Positions 25,091-32,527 of a stretch of DNA of 32,527 nucleotides are shown here, one piece after another (position 1 is the stretch's first letter; each line of letters begins with the position of its first letter). Source of the DNA: Alphaproteobacteria bacterium (lineage in GTDB: Bacteria > Myxococcota_A > UBA796 > GCA-2862545); assembly GCA_020632955.1 (NCBI GenBank), contig JACKEO010000030.1:1-32527 (forward strand). The letters run 5' to 3'. Under the pieces are notes generated by a model. It searched no databases. It was not told the origin of the DNA and was given only the letters and a program-made list of their open reading frames with translations. Both the position numbers and the translations under genes were made by a program.

Positions 25091-25119
25091 CGCCACGGTC
25101 CTGTCAGGACCCGCCACGG
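25091..25119. terminator. 15-bp palindrome between flanking direct repeats
   Basis: GGTCCTG (25097-25103), one T, and CAGGACC (25105-25111) form a perfect odd-centred palindrome. CGCCACGG is repeated at 25091-25098 and 25112-25119. It lies 25 bp after the SGNH stop and 42 bp before the -10-like element of the peptidase gene. It could be a weak terminator or an operator; no U-tract follows. Confidence 0.35.
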
Positions 25120-25173
25120 CGGCCGCGATCCGGCCGGTCGCCTGCTAGAGTGCGCGGTCGCCGGAGGCGATCC

Positions 25174-28100
25174 ATGCCGCACGCCCGCGTCCTGGGCCTG
25201 ACCCTGCTGCTGCCCGCGGCCGCCCTGGCGGTCACGCCCCCCGAGGGCGGGCCCTGGCAGGGTCGAGAGCCGGGCCACGTGCGCACCACCTCCCCCGACG
25301 CGCAGGCGTTCTGGGCGTCGCAGCCGGCATGGCGCAGGTTCACCGACGGCGTGGGACGTGGCTGGACGGCCACCTTCGACGAGACCACGGGCCGACCGCT
25401 GCGTGCCTGGGGACCCCCGATCCCGCTGGGCGACCCCCGCACCGGCGACGCCGTGCTCGCGGCGATCCTGGACCTGGTCGACGGCGACCCGGCCCTCTGG
25501 GGCGTGGAGGCCGCCGAACTGGTGCCCCGCCCGCCCGCGCAGGATCCGGCCACCGGCACCTGGTACGTCCAGCTCGACAGCTGGCGCGAGGGGATGCCCG
25601 TGTACCGGGCCGGTCTCACCTTCCGCGTGCGGCACGGCGCGCTCGTGATGGCGGGCGCCGAGACGTGGCCCGACGCGCCGATCGACGGCCCGGTGCAGGT
25701 CGATCCCGCCGCGGCCCGCGCCACCGCCCTGGATCGGGGTCCCGTGTCCACGGGCAGGGTCACCGCGCGGCCGCGCGCGCTGCTCGTCCCTGAGGTCCGC
25801 GGCGGCCGCGCCCACCTCCGCCCGGTGTGGGAGGTGCGGGTGCGCAGCGAGGTGCCCGTGGGCGACTGGAGCGTGCTCGTCGACGCGCGCACCGGCGACG
25901 TGGCCACGTGGTTCAACCACGTGCGCTTCGCGGCGGGTCGCGTGGACGCGGAGCACGACCCCCGTCTCGCCGGCCCCCCGCTCGTGAGCCCCCTGCGGAA
26001 CGCCGAGGTGGGGCGCGGCCCCGATCGCGCCACCACCGACGACGACGGGGCGTGGTCGGTGCCCGACGAGACGGCGCCGGAGCTCCGCCTCGACGGGCCC
26101 CGCCTCGTGATCGACGACGAGCTCGGCAACGCCCGGCCCGAGCTGCCGAGCGGCGAGCACACCGTGGTGGCCAGCGACGAGGGCTTCAGCCCCGCGGCCC
26201 TCACCACCTTCCACTACATCCAGGAGGTGCAGGACTTCGCCCGGGGGCTCGCGCCCGAGGTGCCCTGGGTCGACGCGCGGGCCGAGGTCTACGTGAACCT
26301 CGACAACACCTGCAACGCCTGGTTCGACGGCACGCTCAACTTCCTGCGCGAGTCGGACGCCTGCCGGAACACCGGTCGCCAGGCCGACGTCATCTTCCAC
26401 GAGTGGGGGCACGGCTTCCACGACGCGAGCCTGCTCGCGGGCGCCTACGACTTCAGCCTCGGCGAGGGGGCCGCCGACACCCTCGCGATGCTGAAGAACC
26501 GCGACAGCCGCATCGCACCGGGCTTCTTCTTCCAGGGGACCGACGCGCTGCGCGACACGCTCAACACGCGTCGCTACCCCGACGACTACACGCCGGACCA
26601 GACGTACATCCACCAGAACGGGCTGATCTTCGGCGGCTCGATGTGGGACGTGAAGGAGGCCCTGCAGCGCACGATGGGCGAGGACGAGGCCTACGCCACG
26701 CTCGCACGCATCTTCGTGCGCATGCTCAAGGGCGGGCCCACGCTCGAGACGGCCTACGCCGAGGCCCTGCTGGCCGACGACGTCGACGGCGACCTGTCGA
26801 ACGGCACCCCGAACCAGTGTGCCCTCGTGGAGGGCTTCGGGCTCCACGGGCTGGGTCCCCAGGGCGGACAGGACGTCGCCCCCCTGCACGCCGTGCCCGA
26901 GTCCCTCACCGCCGAGGTGCTGCCGCTGCGCGTCGAGCTGCCCGATCCCGCGCCCACCTGCCTGGAGCTCGTGGCGCACAGCGCCACCCTGCACTGGCGC
27001 GTGGACGACGGCCCCTGGCAGCAGATCCCCATGGTCCTCGACGGCCAGGAGGTCCGGGCCAGCCTGCCCGTCGACGACCTCGCCCCGGGCACCCTCGTGT
27101 CCTACTGGTCCGAGCTCGAGACCTCGCTCGGGCACACCGTGTCCGACCCCACGGGCGGACCCATCCGTCCCCACACCCTGCACGTCGGCGGGCTGCTCCC
27201 CATCTGGTGCCAGGACTTCGAGGCCGACGACGGCGACTTCCGCCACAGCCTCGTCGGCGGCGAGGACGTCGACGGCGCCGACGACTGGGCCTGGGGCACG
27301 CCGATCGGCCTCAGCGGCGATCCGGCCGGCGCCGCCTCGGGCAGCAAGGCGTGGGGCAACGATCTGGGCGGCGGCCGCTTCGACGGCGCCTACCAGAACG
27401 AGAAGCACAACCGGCTCGCCTCGCCCAAGCTGCCCACCTTCCACTACGACGGCGTGCTGCTCCGCTACCAGCGCTGGCTCACGGTGGAGGACGGGTTCTA
27501 CGACCACGCCACCATCCTGGCCGACGGCGTGGAGGTGTGGTCCAACCACGCCTCCGGTGCCGACGTGGGCGACGAGCACCACCTCGACGACCGGTGGGAG
27601 CCCCACACGGTGCCGCTGCGGGGCCAGGCCGACGACGGCGAGGTGAAGCTGGCCTGGGAGCTGCGCACCGACCAGGGCTTCCAGGCGGGCGGCTGGACCC
27701 TCGACGACGTGTGCCTGCACGCCCCCGACACGCCCGACAACCGCCTGGGCATGAACGACTTCACGGCCCGCCGCGACGCCGACAGCACCACCGTGCGCCT
27801 GTCGTGGACGATGCCGCGCCACGACCCCGTGGACGAGGTGGTGGTGGTCCGCAAGCGCGGCGCCTGGCCCACCGGCCCCACCGACGGCGACCAGGTCTTC
27901 CGCACCACGCGCATCACCCTGGAGGCGCCCGCCACCGCGGTGGACGAGGAGGCCTCGGGGGTCGACCTCTACTACGCCGCCTACGCCCGCGACGGCCGCA
28001 CCTGGCTGTCGTGGACCCGGGAGGGCTTCAACGCCGCGTCGGTGGATCCGCGTCCGCCCGGCGAGGATCCGGAGGGCTGCGGCTGCGCCACGGGTTCCTC

Positions 28101-28209
28101 CTCCCGGAGCGGCCTCCTCGCCCTGATGCTGGGCCTCCCCCTGTGGCATCGTCGCCGTCGCCGCCCGCCCGCCCGCTCCGCGATCGGGCTCACCGGCTCG
28201 CCTCCCTGA
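25174..28209 (+). CDS. Secreted M36/M4-like zinc metallopeptidase with FTP propeptide and MYXO-CTERM-like anchor
   Basis: ATG 25174 follows GGAGG (25163-25167) by 6 nt and opens a signal peptide (MPHARVLGLTLLLPAAALA). Residues about 65-240 resemble the FTP/PepSY-type propeptide of fungalysin and thermolysin (TWYVQLDSWREGMPVYRAGL). The catalytic domain has HEWGHGFHD with His409, Glu410 and His413, and GEGAAD with Glu431 as third zinc ligand, as in the GEGWSD motif of M36 fungalysins. Residues about 680-850 look like a jelly-roll domain (CQDFEADDGDF), followed by an FnIII-like domain. The end EGCGCATGSSS, LLALMLGLPLW, HRRRRR is MYXO-CTERM-like. The 1011-residue product is presumably secreted and surface-anchored, degrading external protein. 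A TAGAGT -10-like element lies at 25146-25151. Confidence 0.85.
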   Translation: MPHARVLGLTLLLPAAALAVTPPEGGPWQGREPGHVRTTSPDAQAFWASQPAWRRFTDGVGRGWTATFDETTGRPLRAWGPPIPLGDPRTGDAVLAAILDLVDGDPALWGVEAAELVPRPPAQDPATGTWYVQLDSWREGMPVYRAGLTFRVRHGALVMAGAETWPDAPIDGPVQVDPAAARATALDRGPVSTGRVTARPRALLVPEVRGGRAHLRPVWEVRVRSEVPVGDWSVLVDARTGDVATWFNHVRFAAGRVDAEHDPRLAGPPLVSPLRNAEVGRGPDRATTDDDGAWSVPDETAPELRLDGPRLVIDDELGNARPELPSGEHTVVASDEGFSPAALTTFHYIQEVQDFARGLAPEVPWVDARAEVYVNLDNTCNAWFDGTLNFLRESDACRNTGRQADVIFHEWGHGFHDASLLAGAYDFSLGEGAADTLAMLKNRDSRIAPGFFFQGTDALRDTLNTRRYPDDYTPDQTYIHQNGLIFGGSMWDVKEALQRTMGEDEAYATLARIFVRMLKGGPTLETAYAEALLADDVDGDLSNGTPNQCALVEGFGLHGLGPQGGQDVAPLHAVPESLTAEVLPLRVELPDPAPTCLELVAHSATLHWRVDDGPWQQIPMVLDGQEVRASLPVDDLAPGTLVSYWSELETSLGHTVSDPTGGPIRPHTLHVGGLLPIWCQDFEADDGDFRHSLVGGEDVDGADDWAWGTPIGLSGDPAGAASGSKAWGNDLGGGRFDGAYQNEKHNRLASPKLPTFHYDGVLLRYQRWLTVEDGFYDHATILADGVEVWSNHASGADVGDEHHLDDRWEPHTVPLRGQADDGEVKLAWELRTDQGFQAGGWTLDDVCLHAPDTPDNRLGMNDFTARRDADSTTVRLSWTMPRHDPVDEVVVVRKRGAWPTGPTDGDQVFRTTRITLEAPATAVDEEASGVDLYYAAYARDGRTWLSWTREGFNAASVDPRPPGEDPEGCGCATGSSSRSGLLALMLGLPLWHRRRRRPPARSAIGLTGSPP

Positions 28210-28295
28210 GCTTGGCGACACACGGTTTCGATCGCAGCCTACAGTCACCCCCCCTTCCGACCGAACGCACACCAGAGCCCCGAGGACCGCACGCG

Positions 28296-28628
28296 ATGGC
28301 CTCCCACACCGACCTGCCCACCGACGCCGTGCGCGAGCTCATCGAGCCGGTCGGGGCGATGTCCGGGCGCCTGCCCGCCTGGCTGCGCCTCGTGCACTGG
28401 GCCATCATCCTCAACCTGCTCGGCCAGTGGCTCTACGGGGGCTGGCAGGTCTTCGTGGTGCTCGCGCCCGACGGCGTGGTGGGCCCCATGTTCGGCGCCG
28501 CGGCGAAGGTGCCCTACGAGCTGATGATGGCGCGCCGCATGTACGCGCTGGAGGCCTGGGTCGCCTTCCTCGGGCTCGCGGTCTACCTCGGCGTCACCGA
28601 GGTCCTCCCCCGGCGCAGCGGGAGCTGA
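28296..28628 (+). CDS. Small two-TM membrane protein of unknown function
   Basis: ATG 28296 with GAGG about 11 nt upstream; 110 residues. After about 30 polar residues, two hydrophobic segments occur at about 31-56 (LRLVHWAIILNLLGQWLYGG) and 86-104 (EAWVAFLGLAVYLGVTEVL), joined by a loop with Pro/Gly and MMARRMYALE. Arg residues in the loop and tail suggest an orientation with both ends inside if both segments span. I do not recognise the family. A TACAGT -10-like element lies at 28240-28245. It precedes the tryptophan dioxygenase gene by 54 bp, which has its own promoter-like motif. Confidence 0.65.
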   Translation: MASHTDLPTDAVRELIEPVGAMSGRLPAWLRLVHWAIILNLLGQWLYGGWQVFVVLAPDGVVGPMFGAAAKVPYELMMARRMYALEAWVAFLGLAVYLGVTEVLPRRSGS

Positions 28629-28682
28629 GCAGCACGTCGCCTCTCCGCGTTAGCCCGCGGCACCCCGCCACAGGGAGGCCGC

Positions 28683-29516
28683 ATGGCACGCGAGATCGAG
28701 GCCGAGATGGGCGCCGCGCCCTCGGGTGAGCTCACCTACGCCGGCTACCTGCAGCTCGATCGGCTGCTGTCGTGCCAGCAGACGCTGTCGCCGGGTCCCC
28801 ACCACGACGAGCTGCTGTTCGTCATCATCCACCAGACCACCGAGCTGTGGTTCAAGCTGGCCCTGCACGAGCTGCGCGCCGCGCTGGCCGCCGTGGAGGC
28901 CGACGACCTCGCCACGGCCTTCAAGATCCTCGCCCGGGTGAAGCACATCCAGCGCTGCCTCTTCGACCAGTGGGGCGTGCTCGAGACCCTCACCCCCAGC
29001 GAGTACGTGCAGTTCCGGGGCGTCCTGGGTCGCTCGAGCGGCTTCCAGTCGGTGCAGTACCGCACCCTGGAGTTCCTCCTCGGCCACAAGGACCCGGCGA
29101 TGCTGCGCTACTTCGCCAGCGACGACGAGGCCTCGGCCACGCTGCAGGCCGCGCTGGACCGTCCCAGCATCTACCAGGCCTTCCTGGCCTGGCTCGCGCG
29201 GCACCGGCACCCCGTTCCCGCCGACGTGCTGGCCCGCGACCCGGCCGTGCCCTGGGTGAAGCACGACGGCGTGGTGGAGGTCTTCCGCCGCATCTACGCC
29301 GACCCCCAGGCCCACTGGGAGGCCTACAACATGTGCGAGAAGCTGGTGGACCTCGAGGAGAACGTGAGCCTCTGGCGCTACCGCCACGTGATGGTGGTGC
29401 AGCGGGTCATCGGCTTCAAGCGCGGCACCGGCGGCTCCTCGGGGGTCTCCTTCCTCAAGAAGATGATCGACGTGCAGCTCTACCCGGAGCTGTGGGCGGT
29501 GCGGACGGAGCTGTAG
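28683..29516 (+). CDS. kynA: Tryptophan 2,3-dioxygenase
   Basis: ATG 28683 has GGGAGG upstream. The 277-residue length is normal for bacterial TDO. Diagnostic segments are LTYAGYLQLDRLLSCQQ, HHDELLFVIIHQTTELWFKL with distal His50, FRGVLGRSSGFQSVQYR, and RYRHVMVVQRVIGFKRGTGG with proximal heme ligand His235, then SSGVSFLKK. The enzyme is a heme-dependent tetramer that opens the indole ring of L-tryptophan to N-formylkynurenine. No kynB or kynU lies nearby, so the rest of the kynurenine pathway is elsewhere or absent. A GTTAGCC -10-like motif sits about 30 bp upstream. Confidence 0.95.
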   Translation: MAREIEAEMGAAPSGELTYAGYLQLDRLLSCQQTLSPGPHHDELLFVIIHQTTELWFKLALHELRAALAAVEADDLATAFKILARVKHIQRCLFDQWGVLETLTPSEYVQFRGVLGRSSGFQSVQYRTLEFLLGHKDPAMLRYFASDDEASATLQAALDRPSIYQAFLAWLARHRHPVPADVLARDPAVPWVKHDGVVEVFRRIYADPQAHWEAYNMCEKLVDLEENVSLWRYRHVMVVQRVIGFKRGTGGSSGVSFLKKMIDVQLYPELWAVRTEL

Positions 29517-29591
29517 GGGGAGGACCAGGGGTGCGTCCTGTCTTCCGCGCGCTGCGACGATAGGGGGCCGGTCGCCTGCCGGAGGACCCCG

Positions 29592-30881
29592 ATGCGCTGG
29601 ACCCTCGCCCCCGCCCTGGTGCTGGTCGCCTGCACCGAGGTCGACAAGGACGGCACCGACACCGACGTCGAGACCGACACGGTGACCGACACGTCCGACA
29701 GCGCCGACACCACGGACAGCTCGGACACCACCGACACCTCCGACACGAGCACCGGCGACTCGGGCGACTCCGGGACCGTCGGCGACTCTGGCGATTCCGG
29801 CGACTCAGGCAGCGTGGGCGATTCCGGAGACAGCGGCGACTCCGGCGACTCCGGCACCGTCGGCGACAGCGGTGATTCCGGAGACAGCGGCGACTCCGGG
29901 AAATCCGGCGACTCCGGCGACTCCGGCACCGTCGGCGACAGCGGTGACTCCGGGAACTCCGGCACCGTCGGCGATTCCGGCGATTCCGGCGACTCCGGCG
30001 ACTCCGGCGACTCCGGCACCGTCGGTGACAGCGGCGATTCGGGGGACTCCGGCGACTCCGGCACCGTCGGTGACAGCGGTGACAGCGGCGACTCCGGGGA
30101 CAGCGGTGACTCCGGGGACAGCGGCGACTCCGGCGATTCGGGGGACTCCGGCACCGTTGGCGACTCCGGCGATTCCGGCGATTCCGGCGATTCCGGCGAT
30201 TCCGGCGATTCCGGCGACTCCGGCGACTCCGGCGACTCCGGCTCCGGCGACACCGATCAGGACGGCACGCCCGACGCCCAGGACTGCGCCCCCGACGACC
30301 CCGACGTCCACCCCGGCGCCTTCGAGTTCTGCGGCATCCTCGAGCTGGACTGCGACGAGGCCACCCCCGACACGGACGCCCTCACCACCACGCTGGAGGC
30401 CGCCGCGAACACCGCGATGGCCAACCTGGCGAACGGCTTCGGCGGCACGATCGGCGCCGGACCGGTGGGGCTCACCAACGTCGACCTCCTCGTCCGCAAC
30501 GCCACCACCACGGTCACCATCGACGACACCGGCATCGAGCTGGGCTTCGACGTCACGCTCGACCTGAACACCAGCAGCGACCGCTACGACGTCACGCTCG
30601 CCGCCTGCTCCGGCACCGGATGGATGACGGGCGCCCGCTGGGTCGGCTCACGCCGCTACGATCTCGTCTGGGTGCCCGACGGCACGAGCTCCTTCGTCGC
30701 GGGCGCCACCGACGCGGTCGCCACCGCGGCGGGCACCTTCAACGGAAGCTGCGCCGCCCAGCTGAACGTGGCGTGGACGGCCCTCGCGTCGGCGATCCGC
30801 ACCTCGATCGTCATCCCACGGCTCGCCGCCGCCACCGACGCCACGCTGCTGCCCGTGATCGAGAGCACCTGCCTGCCCTGA
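29592..30881 (+). CDS. Surface lipoprotein with long Asp-Ser-Gly repeat stalk
   Basis: ATG 29592 follows GGAGG. The signal peptide ends in a good lipobox, LVAC, with Cys14. Residues about 16-55 are Asp/Thr-rich (DTDVETDTVTDTSDS), and about 55-217 consist almost wholly of GDSG units interspersed with GTVGDSG. One MopE/thrombospondin-like metal-binding motif follows (DTDQDGTPDAQDCAPDDPD, HPGAFEFCG), then a 190-residue C-terminal domain of mixed polarity that I do not recognise, ending ESTCLP. The repeat resembles the Ser-Asp stalks of staphylococcal Clf/Sdr adhesins in composition, although the anchor is at the opposite (N-terminal) end. An acidic, extended, calcium-binding spacer is likely. 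A GATAGG -10-like motif lies 30 bp upstream. Confidence 0.8.
   Translation: MRWTLAPALVLVACTEVDKDGTDTDVETDTVTDTSDSADTTDSSDTTDTSDTSTGDSGDSGTVGDSGDSGDSGSVGDSGDSGDSGDSGTVGDSGDSGDSGDSGKSGDSGDSGTVGDSGDSGNSGTVGDSGDSGDSGDSGDSGTVGDSGDSGDSGDSGTVGDSGDSGDSGDSGDSGDSGDSGDSGDSGTVGDSGDSGDSGDSGDSGDSGDSGDSGDSGSGDTDQDGTPDAQDCAPDDPDVHPGAFEFCGILELDCDEATPDTDALTTTLEAAANTAMANLANGFGGTIGAGPVGLTNVDLLVRNATTTVTIDDTGIELGFDVTLDLNTSSDRYDVTLAACSGTGWMTGARWVGSRRYDLVWVPDGTSSFVAGATDAVATAAGTFNGSCAAQLNVAWTALASAIRTSIVIPRLAAATDATLLPVIESTCLP
29752..30246 (+). repeat. Low-complexity 9-bp-based coding repeat (Gly-Asp-Ser)
   Basis: The stretch is built of GGC-GAC-TCC-type codon triplets with GGCACCGTC inserts. Codons vary synonymously (GAT/GAC, TCC/TCG/AGC, GGC/GGG/GGA/GGT) while the protein repeat stays regular, so selection acts on the peptide. 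A complementary open frame rich in Pro-Glu-Ser on the other strand is a by-product. Confidence 0.9.
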
Positions 30882-30939
30882 CCGCGTCCCCAGCCTCCGC
30901 GCCGGATGCGTTAGAGCGCCCGGCCGCCCGGAGGCCCAC

Positions 30940-32527
30940 GTGACCGCCGCCCCTCGCTCCGCCGACTGGATCGCCGCCGCCGCCGACGCCGCAGAGGCGT
31001 GGGCCGCCCGCCACAAGGGTCCCGACGACACCCTGGTGTGCGCCTCGGGCATCAGCCCGTCCGGGCCCATCCACCTCGGCAACCTCCGCGAGGTCCTCAC
31101 CACGCACTTCGTGGCCGAGGAGCTGCGCGCCCGCGGTCGCAAGGTCGACCACCTCCACTCCTGGGACGACTTCGACCGCCTCCGCAAGGTGCCCGTCGGC
31201 ATCCCCGAGCACTTCGCCGAGTTCATCGGCCAGCCCCTGAGCCGGGTCCCCGACCCCCAGGGCGAGCTGCCCTCGTGGGCCGACCGCTACATCCAGCAGT
31301 TCCGCGCCGCCGTGGAGCCCCTGGGCGTGCAGGCCCGGTGGGTGCGCCAGTCCGAGATGTACGGCACCCGCAACGCCTACGCCGACGCGGTCTGCGACTG
31401 CCTCGCCCGTCGCCACGAGATCTTCGAGGTGCTCGCGCGCTACCAGACCGAGAAGCTCCAGGAGCTCTCCCTCGACGAGCGCCGCGAGGCCTTCTGGCCC
31501 TACCGGGTCTACGACCCCGTCACCGGCCGCGACGATGCCGAGCTGCTGTCCTACGACCCCGACACCTGCGTGCTCACCTGGCGCAGCCGCGGTGACGGCA
31601 GCGTGGCCCAGGCCGACCTGCGCACCGAGAGCCCGGGCAAGCTGGTGTGGAAGGTGGACTGGCCCATGCGCTGGGCCTTCGAGAAGGTGGACTTCGAGCC
31701 CGGCGGCGCCGACCACTCCTCCCCCGGCAGCAGCTACACCGTGGGCTCCGAGCTGGTGCGCACCTTCTTCGCCTGGGACCCGCCCGAGTACGTGCCCTAC
31801 GCCTTCGTGGGCTTCGGCGGGCAGTCGAAGATGTCGAGCTCCCGCGGCGTGAGCGCCACGCCCGACTTCGCCCTGCAGTTCGTCGAGCCCGCCCTGCTGC
31901 GTTGGCTGTACCTGCGCCGCCGCCCCGACGCCGAGTTCGCCATCGACTTCGGCGAGCAGCTCTGGCGCGCCTACGACGAGTGGGACGCCCTGGCCCGCAA
32001 GGTGGAGGCCGGCGAGGTCGACGGCGTCGAGGCCGCCATGTACCACCGCGCCCTGCGCACCTCGGCGGGCGAGGTGGCCGCACCCCGGCGTCGCGTGGCC
32101 TTCCGCACCCTCTGGACCGCACTCGACTCCACCCAGGGCGACCGCACCCAGACCCTGCGCATCGCCGCCGCCCACCTCGACGACGACCCCGATCCCGCCA
32201 CGCTGGAGGCCGAGCTCGAGCCGCGGCTGACCTGCGCCGCCGGCTGGGTGGAGCACGTGCTGCCCGAGGAGGACCGGGTGCGTCCCCGCGAGGCCTTCGA
32301 CCGGGCCGCCTGGGACGCGCTGGACCCCCGCGAGCAGCAGGCCATCGCCCGCCTCCTCGCCGAGGCCTCCTCCCCGTGGACCCTCCACAAGCTGGAGTCC
32401 CTGCTCTACGGCGTGCCCAAGCTGATGGCCGGCCTGCCCCTCGACGCCGACCCGCCCGCCGAGGTGAAGAAGGCCCAGCGCGAGCTCTTCAAGGCGCTCT
32501 ACCGCCTGCTCCTCGACGCCGAGCGCG
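30940..32527 (+). CDS. lysS: Lysyl-tRNA synthetase, class I (3' end outside window)
   Basis: GTG 30940 follows GGAGG (30930-30934) by 5 nt; 529 complete codons are present and the frame is open at the right edge. Class I signatures are clear: TLVCASGISPSGPIHLGNLR with HLGN at 45-48, and KMSSS at 297-301. Archaeal-type LysRS1 markers include DHLHSWDDFDRLRKVP and GGADHSSPGSSYTVG. The helical C-terminal domain expected to contact the anticodon begins near residue 350. It attaches lysine to tRNA-Lys. Most bacteria use the unrelated class II enzyme; class I occurs in archaea, spirochaetes, alphaproteobacteria and scattered other groups. A GTTAGAG -10-like element lies about 27 bp upstream. Confidence 0.95.
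   Translation, partial: MTAAPRSADWIAAAADAAEAWAARHKGPDDTLVCASGISPSGPIHLGNLREVLTTHFVAEELRARGRKVDHLHSWDDFDRLRKVPVGIPEHFAEFIGQPLSRVPDPQGELPSWADRYIQQFRAAVEPLGVQARWVRQSEMYGTRNAYADAVCDCLARRHEIFEVLARYQTEKLQELSLDERREAFWPYRVYDPVTGRDDAELLSYDPDTCVLTWRSRGDGSVAQADLRTESPGKLVWKVDWPMRWAFEKVDFEPGGADHSSPGSSYTVGSELVRTFFAWDPPEYVPYAFVGFGGQSKMSSSRGVSATPDFALQFVEPALLRWLYLRRRPDAEFAIDFGEQLWRAYDEWDALARKVEAGEVDGVEAAMYHRALRTSAGEVAAPRRRVAFRTLWTALDSTQGDRTQTLRIAAAHLDDDPDPATLEAELEPRLTCAAGWVEHVLPEEDRVRPREAFDRAAWDALDPREQQAIARLLAEASSPWTLHKLESLLYGVPKLMAGLPLDADPPAEVKKAQRELFKALYRLLLDAER

Noticed and set aside
29480..30253. Minus-strand open frame of Pro-Glu-Ser repeats opposite the lipoprotein
   Set aside because: It is the mirror image of the Gly-Asp-Ser codon repeat, lacks a ribosome-binding site and signal, and ends inside the tryptophan dioxygenase gene.

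Overview
The window is very GC-rich (roughly 70% or more by eye) and densely coded. It most resembles a member of Myxococcota or a related former deltaproteobacterial lineage. The clues are secreted proteins full of Asp-rich calcium-binding repeats (thrombospondin type-3-like and MopE-like), two C-termini of MYXO-CTERM type (Gly-Cys, hydrophobic stretch, Arg cluster), a choice-of-anchor A module, a class I lysyl-tRNA synthetase and many large envelope proteins. This placement is inferred from gene content; no marker gene or rRNA is present.

Layout from left to right. (1) 1-2629 (-): 5' part of a beta-helix protein with 99-bp thrombospondin-like repeats, running off the left edge. (2) 2842-5220 (+): secreted beta-propeller protein. 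(3) 5230-5801: a scar where the C-terminal end of a choice-of-anchor A protein (-) abuts the C-terminal end of a DNA cytosine-5 methyltransferase (+), both without 5' halves, followed by a 21-bp tandem repeat. (4) 6015-9473 (+): large Ig/FnIII-like plus MopE-repeat surface protein ending in a MYXO-CTERM-like anchor, its stop codon inside a long inverted repeat. (5) 13037-9571 (-): two-gene unit of a DUF3810-like membrane metallopeptidase and a GT-C type membrane glycosyltransferase; divergent from it, an FAD-dependent oxidoreductase (13098-14219). (6) 19692-14224 (-): ECF sigma factor, a single-TM vWA protein translationally coupled to it, and a VolA/Pla-1-like lipase. A perfect 13-bp hairpin containing the lipase Shine-Dalgarno separates the second and third genes. 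(7) 22368-19805 (-): arsenic resistance operon arsR-acr3-arsC-arsH with overlapping or near-overlapping genes and a 23-bp dyad at the arsR promoter. (8) 22404-22707: gene-free, repeat-rich stretch. (9) 22708-32527 (+): single-gene units encoding NRDE/TANGO2 protein, SGNH hydrolase with TPRs, M36-like secreted metallopeptidase, a small two-TM protein, tryptophan 2,3-dioxygenase, a Ser-Asp-Gly-repeat lipoprotein, and a class I lysyl-tRNA synthetase cut by the right edge.

The clearest cooperating group is the arsenic operon: sensor, As(III) efflux, arsenate reduction and organoarsenical oxidation. The most intriguing less-explained group is the sigma/vWA/lipase unit, which looks like an envelope-sensing regulator pair with a post-transcriptionally gated secreted lipase. 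I saw no tRNA, rRNA, CRISPR array, insertion sequence with transposase, or phage gene. No searches or folding calculations were run; family names rest on motifs read by eye.
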